DNA of 13,308 bases from Actinomycetota bacterium (GTDB taxonomy: Bacteria; Actinomycetota; Acidimicrobiia; Acidimicrobiales; Iamiaceae), in contig JADGOP010000019.1 in the NCBI GenBank assembly GCA_017882935.1, positions 1-13,308 on the forward strand, read 5' to 3'. This document shows positions 6,713 through 13,308 of the stretch, one piece after another (positions within the stretch are counted from its first letter, which is position 1; the number at the start of each line of letters is the position of its first letter). Under the pieces are notes generated by a model that ran no database searches, had not been told where the DNA came from, and worked only from the letters and a program-made list of their open reading frames with translations. Position numbers and translations under genes: made by a program.

Positions 6713-7450
6713 TCAGTGGGGCGGACGGTCGTCGCGGCCGAGGAGCACGGCCAGGTCGTCGAGGTCGGCCTGGCTCAGCTCGACGTCGACCTGCGGGCGC
6801 TCGGGGAAGGGCGGGTCCCAGCCGCCCTCGGCCGTCCAGGAGCGGACCACCCGCGCGGGCGACCCGGCGATGACGCAATGGTCGGGGAACGTGCCCCGCA
6901 CGACCGACCCGGCCGCCACCACCACGTTCTCGCCGATGCACGAGCCCGGCAGGATCACCACCCCGGTGCCCAGCCAGCTGCCGTTGCCGATGCGCACCGG
7001 GGCCTCGGTGGGCCACTGGCGCCCGATCGGGACGTCGGGGTCGGAGTAGACGTGGTTCTGGTCGGTGACGTAGACGTAGGGCCCGGTGTAGACGTCGTCG
7101 CCGATCTCGATCGAGCGGTGGCCGACCACGTGGCTGCCACGTCCCAGCACCACCCGGTCGCCGATGCGGACGATGGGGTCGGGGCCGAGGTCCTGGCCCG
7201 GCGCGAACCCGGCCGAGAGGGTGACGTCGGCGCCGATCATGGTGCCGCTGCCGATGTGGATCGATGCCTCGCCGAAGATCGATCCCGTGGGGAACGAGAT
7301 GCAGCTGCCCAGGCCGAGCGACCCGAAGCGCCGGCCACGGGCGGTGTCGGGAGCGATGGCCGCGACCCGGCAGAGCCAGTCGTAGCTGCGGTGGATCGCG
7401 TCGGCGGCGAGCCGACGAGTCCGCGGAGACAGTTCGTCGGGCCGGAACAT
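6713..7450 (-). CDS. Left-handed beta-helix acyltransferase (WbbJ/maltose acetyltransferase-like)
   Basis: This 245-residue protein belongs to the hexapeptide-repeat acyltransferases, trimers that move an acetyl or other acyl group from CoA to a sugar or similar acceptor. Hexapeptide rungs run from about residue 55 to 185 (for example [63 protein letters not shown]). The loop [11 protein letters not shown] (128-138) holds His133, the likely catalytic base (DxNH in relatives). It ends in the usual cap [18 protein letters not shown] (188-205) plus an acidic C-terminal extension with a short helix. The ATG is 7 nt after a TAACGT box and lacks an SD, suggesting a leaderless message. It diverges from the Gfo/Idh/MocA gene across 58 bp. 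The acceptor is unknown; cell-surface glycan modification is plausible. Confidence 0.93.
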   Translation of the reverse strand: MFRPDELSPRTRRLAADAIHRSYDWLCRVAAIAPDTARGRRFGSLGLGSCISFPTGSIFGEASIHIGSGTMIGADVTLSAGFAPGQDLGPDPIVRIGDRVVLGRGSHVVGHRSIEIGDDVYTGPYVYVTDQNHVYSDPDVPIGRQWPTEAPVRIGNGSWLGTGVVILPGSCIGENVVVAAGSVVRGTFPDHCVIAGSPARVVRSWTAEGGWDPPFPERPQVDVELSQADLDDLAVLLGRDDRPPH

Positions 7451-7457
7451 GGGCCGG

Positions 7458-7463
7458 ACGTTA
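7458..7463 (-). promoter_or_regulatory. -10 box TAACGT, leaderless promoter of the acyltransferase
   Basis: GGTAACGT on the minus strand is followed by 7 nt and the ATG at 7450. It faces away from the plus-strand promoter at 7474-7502, making a compact back-to-back pair. Confidence 0.5.
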
Positions 7464-7473
7464 CCGGGACCGG

Positions 7474-7502
7474 TCGACCCTCCGGAAACCCTGCGGTACG
7501 GT
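7474..7502 (+). promoter_or_regulatory. Promoter TCGACC-17 bp-TACGGT
   Basis: TCGACC (7474-7479, one base from TTGACC) and TACGGT (7497-7502) are separated by exactly 17 bp. The -10 is followed by 6 nt and an ATG at 7509, so the transcript would start on that codon. This is the best-formed promoter in the window. Confidence 0.55.
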
Positions 7503-7508
7503 CGGACG

Positions 7509-7553
7509 ATGGCCACCGCCTCCCCCGTCCGCCGCCGACGACGCGCCTCGTGA
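7509..7553 (+). CDS. Leaderless 14-codon upstream ORF coupled to the oxidoreductase
   Basis: An ATG placed 6 nt after the TACGGT box opens a 14-residue frame, MATASPVRRRRRAS, that ends in TGA. That TGA (7551-7553) overlaps the GTG start (7550-7552) of the oxidoreductase by two bases. The oxidoreductase has no SD, so termination on this small frame followed by re-initiation is a reasonable way for it to be translated. Five consecutive Arg codons (CGC CGC CGA CGA CGC) include two CGA codons, usually uncommon in high-GC actinobacteria, and could slow ribosomes. The peptide itself resembles nothing I know. Alternatively the ATG is fortuitous and the stretch is just an untranslated leader. Inference from position, overlap and missing SD. 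Confidence 0.4.
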   Translation: MATASPVRRRRRAS

Positions 7554-8590
7554 GCGGCGGACCGCCCCCGCTCCGCGTCGGCATCCTGGGCGCCGCGGCC
7601 ATCGCGCCGAACGCCATCGTGAAGCCGGCGCGGGCCACCCCCGGGGTCGAGGTCGTCGCCGTGGCGGCCCGCGACCGGCAGCGGGCCGACGAGTTCGCCC
7701 GCCGGCACGGCATCCCCACCACCTTCTCCGGCTACGACGCGCTGCTCGACGACCCCACCATCGACGCGGTCTACATCCCCCTGCCCAACGGCCTGCACGG
7801 GGCCTGGACCAGGCGCGCCCTCGACGCCGGCAAGCACGTGCTGTGCGAGAAGCCCTTCACCGCGAACGCCGCCGAGGCCGTCGAGGTCGCCGCACGGGCC
7901 GCGGCCTCCGACCGGGTCGTGATGGAGGCGTTCCACTGGCGCTACCACCCGCTCATGCAGCGGCTCGTCGACCTCACCACCAGCGGGCTGCTGGGCGAGG
8001 TCCGACACCTCGATGCAGGCTTCTGCTTCCCGCTGCTCAAGCGCAACGACATCCGCTGGGACCGGTCCCTGGCCGGCGGGTCCCTCCTCGACGCCGGCTG
8101 CTACGCGGTGCACCAGCTGCGCACGCTCGGCGGGGCCGTCGCGGGCGTCGAGCCCATGGTCACCAGCGCCGAGGCCACCCTCACCGCAGGCGGCGTCGAC
8201 CGCGAGCTCTCGGGCGAGCTGCGCTTCATCGACGGGCCCACCGCGTCGCTGCGCTGCGGCTTCCTCAACACGTCGCGCCCGCTCGACCTGCACCTCCGCA
8301 TCACCGGGACCGAGGGCGAGGTGCTGGCGGTGAACCCCGTGGCCCCGCACCTGTTCGGCCACCTGCGGGTGAAGGTGGGCAACCGGCGCCGCATCGAGTG
8401 GGCCGACCGCACGCCGAGCTACACCTACCAGCTGCGCGCCTTCGTCGACGCGGTGCGCGACGGGACCCCGTTCCCCACCACCCCGGCCGACGCGGTGCAC
8501 ACCATGGAGGTCATCGACTCGCTCCTGCGTGCCGCGGGCACCACGCCGCCCGACCCCACGCCGGTGCCTGCCCGGGCGGCCACGCCATGA
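7550..8590 (+). CDS. Gfo/Idh/MocA family NAD(P)-dependent oxidoreductase
   Basis: This 346-residue protein has the two-domain layout of the family, which oxidises or reduces hydroxyl groups on sugars, inositols and trans-dihydrodiols using NAD(P). The Rossmann domain begins RVGILGAAAIAPNAI (9-23) and continues to VLCEKPF (97-103), whose Glu-Lys-Pro (100-102) includes the catalytic Lys101. The C-terminal domain carries GGSLLDAGCYAVHQL (176-190), with Asp181 and His188 in the usual active-site positions. The Ala-rich glycine motif (LGAAAIA) and FHWRYHP (128-134) resemble the dihydrodiol dehydrogenase/glucose-fructose oxidoreductase branch. GTG at 7550 is the first possible start in frame after the promoter and lacks an SD. 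It overlaps the stop of a tiny upstream ORF, and its own stop overlaps the next gene's ATG. The substrate is unknown. Confidence 0.95.
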   Translation: MSGGPPPLRVGILGAAAIAPNAIVKPARATPGVEVVAVAARDRQRADEFARRHGIPTTFSGYDALLDDPTIDAVYIPLPNGLHGAWTRRALDAGKHVLCEKPFTANAAEAVEVAARAAASDRVVMEAFHWRYHPLMQRLVDLTTSGLLGEVRHLDAGFCFPLLKRNDIRWDRSLAGGSLLDAGCYAVHQLRTLGGAVAGVEPMVTSAEATLTAGGVDRELSGELRFIDGPTASLRCGFLNTSRPLDLHLRITGTEGEVLAVNPVAPHLFGHLRVKVGNRRRIEWADRTPSYTYQLRAFVDAVRDGTPFPTTPADAVHTMEVIDSLLRAAGTTPPDPTPVPARAATP

Positions 8591-9102
8591 GCCGCACCAT
8601 GGAGGCGGTCGGCCTCGACTTCATCGAGCGGGCGCCCCTGCAGCTCACGTTCCACGCCGACATGGCCGCCCCACCCGACCGCGTCTACGCCGCCCTCGCC
8701 GACGAGCTCGACACCTGGACCTGGTTCCCCACCCTCACCGGTGGTCGCACCCTGTCCGAGCGGCGCGAGGAGGTCGGCGCGAGGTGCGAGGTGCACATCG
8801 GGGGCCTCACCGCAATCGAGACGATCCTGGCCGCCGAGCCCGGACGCCGCTGGGCCTACCGCGTCACCGAGCTCCCCATCCCGCTCGCGTCCGCGCTCGT
8901 CGAGGACTGGGTGCTCACCCCCGTGCGCGCCAGCTCCACCCGCCCGCTCGGCACCCACCTCACCTACACGTTCGCCCTCGACCCGCGCCCGCTCGCGGCG
9001 TACCTCACCACCTTCTCCGCGGCGAGCATCGCGGCGGTCTTCGGCAAGGCGGCCAGCAACCTCGACCGCGTGCTCGCCGACCAGGCCACAGGCGTCGGCT
9101 GA
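8587..9102 (+). CDS. SRPBCC (START/polyketide-cyclase-like) domain protein
   Basis: This 171-residue protein fits a single SRPBCC domain, a helix-grip fold with a deep hydrophobic ligand pocket. The start LQLTFHADMAAPPDRVYAALAD is the typical first strand and helix, followed by WTWFPTL, a beta-sheet section (RCEVHIGGLTAIETILAAEPGRRWAYRV) and a long final helix (AAYLTTFSAASIAAVFGKAASNLDRVLAD). Members bind lipids or polyketides, or only scaffold, so no reaction can be assigned. Its ATG overlaps the oxidoreductase TGA as ATGA and there is no SD, so translation is probably coupled and the two proteins are made together. A shared small-molecule pathway is inferred from that coupling only. Confidence 0.9.
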   Translation: MSRTMEAVGLDFIERAPLQLTFHADMAAPPDRVYAALADELDTWTWFPTLTGGRTLSERREEVGARCEVHIGGLTAIETILAAEPGRRWAYRVTELPIPLASALVEDWVLTPVRASSTRPLGTHLTYTFALDPRPLAAYLTTFSAASIAAVFGKAASNLDRVLADQATGVG

Positions 9103-9109
9103 CGCCCCT

Positions 9110-9136
9110 CCCGGCGCTTTCGGTCTGCGAGCCGGG
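9110..9136 (+). terminator. Weak hairpin after the SRPBCC gene
   Basis: CCCGGC (9110-9115) can pair with GCCGGG (9131-9136) around a 15-nt loop, 7 nt past the stop codon and just before the class I fumarase promoter. No T-run follows, and the large loop makes this a poor terminator. Confidence 0.2.
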
Positions 9137-9142
9137 CCTCGC

Positions 9143-9148
9143 TAGCGT
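9143..9148 (+). promoter_or_regulatory. -10 box TAGCGT, leaderless promoter of the class I fumarase
   Basis: GCTAGCGT is followed by 8 nt and the ATG at 9157, and no SD precedes that ATG. The -35 region is unclear (TCGGTC or TTTCGG at plausible distance). Confidence 0.45.
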
Positions 9149-9156
9149 CGCTGTCG

Positions 9157-10791
<1,635 letters not shown>

Positions 10792-10825
10792 CCGCCCGCG
10801 TCGCCGCCCGCCCCACCCGGTGGAG

Positions 10826-10839
10826 CCGGCCTCGGCCGG
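10826..10839 (+). terminator. GC hairpin after the class I fumarase
   Basis: CCGGCC and GGCCGG flank a 2-nt centre, giving a tight GC stem 34 nt past the fumarase stop. No T-run follows, so termination is possible but unproven. The rest of the gap 10792-10953 contains no TA dinucleotide, so no TANNNT-type box is visible there. Confidence 0.35.
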
Positions 10840-10915
10840 GAACAGCCGTTCGACGCCACCGGATTTCTGGGCTTCCCGCTGGCAACCTGGTCCCCGGTGT
10901 GGTGGGATCTCCGGT

Positions 10916-10935
10916 GCCGAAGGGCGAAATTCGGC
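10916..10935 (+). repeat. Inverted repeat GCCGAA/TTCGGC before the regulator
   Basis: GCCGAA (10916-10921) and TTCGGC (10930-10935) are separated by 8 nt, and the right arm ends 2 nt before the SD of the regulator gene. It could be an operator half-site pair or an mRNA hairpin near the ribosome binding site. Only 6 bp, so chance is possible. Confidence 0.35.
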
Positions 10936-10937
10936 GC

Positions 10938-10943
10938 AGGAGG
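10938..10943 (+). promoter_or_regulatory. Shine-Dalgarno AGGAGG
   Basis: AGGAGG ends 10 nt before the GTG at 10954. The spacing is a little long, but it is the only SD in the gap and favours that GTG over the in-frame GTG at 10975. Confidence 0.6.
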
Positions 10944-10953
10944 TGGGCGAGTC

Positions 10954-13308
10954 GTGGCGGGACCGCGGAGTGGGGTGGGTCTGGGGGCGGAGCTGACGGT
11001 CGACCGCCGGCGCGGCGACCCGGGCGCCAGCCGCCTCGTGGGCCGCGCCGACATCCTGGGCGAGCTGACGGCTCTCGTGCAGGACCGCTGGGACCTGCCG
11101 ACGGGCGCCGTCGTGGTCGAGGGTGCCCCGGGCCTGGGCAAGACCGCGGTGGTGAACTCGGTGTGCCACGTCGCCCGCCGGTCCGGGGTGCGGGTGCTCC
11201 GGGCGCGCTGCGCCATGCAGGAGGCGACCGCGCCCCTCGGCGTCCTGCAGCAGCTTGCCGCCCAACTCCAAGCCGGTGACCGGCCGCTCGGCAGCGAGGT
11301 GCGCGAGCTCCTGCGCCGCACGCGCGGGGGCGACCTTCCCGACGACGAGCTCCTCGTGCTGTTCGGCTCACTCGAGGAGGCCCTCTTCGACTGCGGTCCC
11401 GCACAGGCCGTGCTCGTCGCGGTCGACGACGTCCACTGGTGTGATCCCGCGTCGACCGCCTGGCTCCACTACCTCGTCCGCCGCATCGAGATCCGCCCCC
11501 TGCGGCTGGTGCTCAGCATGACCGCCCAGCCCCCGGGGCTGTTGCTGACCCCGCTAGACCGGCTGCTCCACGAGTCGTCCACGCGGCGCTTCGAGCTGGC
11601 CCCGCTGACGGTGGAGCAGGTCGACACCTTCCTCACCGACTCGATCGGCGCGCCGGCCGGTGACGAGGTCGCCGCCGCCTACCACCACGCCACCAGCGGC
11701 AGCCCCTTCCTGCTTTCGGCGCTGCTCCGGGCCACGGGCGGTGCCGGCCCGCTCGACCCTGCCGAGCTGCTCAGCCGCCTCGAAGGGACCTCGCCCCCGG
11801 AGGTGTCGCGATCGCTGGCGCATGCGCTCGAGCCCCTCGGGCCACAGCCGCTCGACGTGCTGCAGGCCGCCGTCGTCCTCGACGACGACGCCACCGCGGC
11901 GAACCTCGCCACGACGGTCGGCATCGAGGTGGCCGACGTCGAGCGCGCCGCCGAGGCGCTGCGCGAGCTGATGCTGGTGCGTGCGGGTTGGCCGCTCCGG
12001 TGCGAGTACCCGCTGATCGCCTCGGTCGTCCACCAGATGATCCCGCCGGACGAGCTCGAGCAGGCCCACACGCGTGCGGCGCTCATCCTCGAGGAGGCGG
12101 GTGCCCCGGCCTGGGCCCAGGCCCGCCACGTGGCCGAGACCACCCCTTCGGGCGACGCCGCGCGCGCCGGGCTCCTGCTCGCCGGAGGCCGGGAGGCACA
12201 TGCCGCCGAGGAGCACGCGGCCGCCCGGGCCCTGCTGCTACGGGCCCTCGACGAGCCGCCCCCCACCGAGCTCCACGCCGAGACCTTGGTCGAGCTGGCA
12301 CTCGTCGAGAGCCGCCTCCACGAGCCCACCGCCATCGAACGGCTGCGCGAGGCCACCCGGCTCGGCGCCGACCCGGCCGCGGTGGCGCGGGCCACGCTCA
12401 CCGTGCTCTGGAACGACGCGGGCAGCTCCGACCCCTCTGCGGTCCTCGACTCGATGGAGGCCGTGCTCAAGGAGCTGGGCCCCGACGAGCGGGAGCTGGC
12501 CGCACACCTCGAGCTCGCCCGCGAGCTGTTCGACCGCGACGCCACCACCGCGCCGCACGTCGTCGACCACGACGCCACCGGCCTCGAGCGGGCCCACCGC
12601 GCCATCCGCCTGGCCGACCAGGCCTCGCCGGACGGCGCCCGCGAGCTCGCCGAGGAGCTGCAGCAGGGGTTCACCGCGCCCGACCTGCTCGACCACGACC
12701 CGGTGACCGCGCTGATCCGCATCCGCGCGGCACTGACGCTCCTCCGCGTCGGCCAGATCGAGGCCGGCTCGCGCCACGTCGACAGCCTGCTCACCGCGTC
12801 GAGCGCGGTCGCGGAGCACCCCCTGCGCAACGTGCTGCTCTCGCTCGCCACGCGGGCCGCCGTGCTCCGTGGTGACCTCGCCGCCGCGCTCGAGCACGAC
12901 GCGGCCGAGGCGGCGCTCGACCGCACCAGCAACCCGGGCTTCCGGGCGCTGACCGCCGCGTGGCGCCACGAGCTGGCGGTTCTGACCGACGGGGAGCACC
13001 ACGACCTCCCCGCGCTCGAAGCCGAGCTCTCCGGCCTCGCCGCCCGCGGGCCCCACCCGAGCGTGCAGGAGCCCTTCGCGACCGTCGAGGCCCTCGGTTG
13101 GTCACACCTCGATGCCGGCCGCCCCGAGGAGGCGCTCGCCGCGTTCTCGACCGCGGCCGAGTGGGCGACCGACCGCGGCATCGACAACCCCGCGATCACC
13201 GAGTGGCGGATGGGACAGGCCCGGGCACGCGCCGCGCTCGGAGATACCGCGCCCGCCCTCGAGCTGGCGCGTCAGCACGTCGACCTCGCCCGCTGCTTCG
13301 GTGCCGCC
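10954..13308 (+). CDS. Large AAA-ATPase regulator of the LuxR/LAL (MalT-like) type, 3' end outside window
   Basis: The frame is open from the GTG to the window end, giving 785 residues with no stop. Residues about 26-50 (SRLVGRADILGELTALVQDRW) are the typical entry to the ATPase of LAL regulators. Walker A is GAPGLGKT (57-64). Walker B is LVAVDD (154-159), followed by the family's VHWCD. A sensor-like arginine stretch (STRRFELAPLT, about 209-219) and the ATSGSPFLLSALL segment (247-259) complete the STAND-type module. The remainder is Ala/Leu-rich helical repeat, TPR-like, for example AGRPEEALAAFSTAAEWA. Such proteins usually run 850-1000 residues and end in a LuxR helix-turn-helix DNA-binding domain, which would lie beyond the window and is not seen. 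Ligand and targets are unknown. It lies in the same frame as, and 162 nt after, the class I fumarase, but as a separate gene. Confidence 0.92.
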   Translation, partial: MAGPRSGVGLGAELTVDRRRGDPGASRLVGRADILGELTALVQDRWDLPTGAVVVEGAPGLGKTAVVNSVCHVARRSGVRVLRARCAMQEATAPLGVLQQLAAQLQAGDRPLGSEVRELLRRTRGGDLPDDELLVLFGSLEEALFDCGPAQAVLVAVDDVHWCDPASTAWLHYLVRRIEIRPLRLVLSMTAQPPGLLLTPLDRLLHESSTRRFELAPLTVEQVDTFLTDSIGAPAGDEVAAAYHHATSGSPFLLSALLRATGGAGPLDPAELLSRLEGTSPPEVSRSLAHALEPLGPQPLDVLQAAVVLDDDATAANLATTVGIEVADVERAAEALRELMLVRAGWPLRCEYPLIASVVHQMIPPDELEQAHTRAALILEEAGAPAWAQARHVAETTPSGDAARAGLLLAGGREAHAAEEHAAARALLLRALDEPPPTELHAETLVELALVESRLHEPTAIERLREATRLGADPAAVARATLTVLWNDAGSSDPSAVLDSMEAVLKELGPDERELAAHLELARELFDRDATTAPHVVDHDATGLERAHRAIRLADQASPDGARELAEELQQGFTAPDLLDHDPVTALIRIRAALTLLRVGQIEAGSRHVDSLLTASSAVAEHPLRNVLLSLATRAAVLRGDLAAALEHDAAEAALDRTSNPGFRALTAAWRHELAVLTDGEHHDLPALEAELSGLAARGPHPSVQEPFATVEALGWSHLDAGRPEEALAAFSTAAEWATDRGIDNPAITEWRMGQARARAALGDTAPALELARQHVDLARCFGAA

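Noticed and set aside
6663..7016. A 118-codon N-terminal extension of FumC.
   Set aside because: It overlaps the acyltransferase gene on the same strand in another frame and is Arg/Gly/Pro-rich. The family N-terminus starts at the ATG at 6662.
7451..8500. A 350-codon upstream extension of the acyltransferase frame.
   Set aside because: It is antisense to the oxidoreductase and has no similarity to the family; the acyltransferase fold begins after the ATG at 7450.
6713..9102. A nucleotide-sugar (WbpB/WbpD-like) biosynthesis cluster made of the oxidoreductase and the acyltransferase.
   Set aside because: There is no aminotransferase, epimerase or glycosyltransferase nearby, the genes are divergent, and the oxidoreductase looks closer to dihydrodiol dehydrogenase-type members.

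Overview
The window is very GC-rich, has G/C in almost every third codon position, and starts several genes with GTG. It looks like ordinary chromosome from a high-GC actinobacterium. Three things fit that: Thr-rich tails on exported proteins, genes without ribosome binding sites behind TANNNT -10 boxes (leaderless starts), and a large AAA-ATPase (LuxR/LAL-type) regulator. An Acidimicrobiia-like lineage is my guess from style only. I see no tRNA, rRNA, IS element, phage gene or CRISPR array.

Layout. 1-644 (+): 3' part of a CitE/HpcH-type CoA-ester lyase. 759-1376 (+): a DHFR/RibD-C domain protein. 1447-2133 (-): a dienelactone hydrolase. 2254-3786 (+): a Tat-exported phospholipase C/acid phosphatase-type phosphoesterase, divergent from the hydrolase. 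5110-3787 (-): a two-gene operon of a four-helix membrane protein and an unrecognised protein that faintly recalls the eIF-2B fold. 6662-5247 (-): class II fumarase FumC, followed by a long hairpin. 7450-6713 (-): a left-handed beta-helix acyltransferase. 7509-9102 (+): a tiny leaderless ORF, a Gfo/Idh/MocA oxidoreductase and an SRPBCC protein, joined by overlapping stop/start codons. 9157-10791 (+): class I [4Fe-4S] fumarase, very like E. coli FumA. 10954 to the end (+): a large AAA-ATPase regulator cut by the window edge.

Most of the window is housekeeping or general metabolism. Two unrelated fumarases lie within 4 kb on opposite strands, giving an oxygen-stable and an Fe-S enzyme for the same TCA step. 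The acyltransferase and the oxidoreductase share a 58-bp divergent promoter region.

The clearest pattern not explained by gene content is regulatory. Four annotated genes and one tiny ORF begin 6-8 nt after a box of the form G-N-TANNGT and have no Shine-Dalgarno (SD) sequence. Two further genes that do have an SD carry the same box farther upstream. I found no convincing new multi-gene system. The best leads are this promoter grammar, the 14-codon leaderless ORF coupled to the oxidoreductase, the long hairpin after fumC, and the uncharacterised membrane/eIF-2B-like pair.
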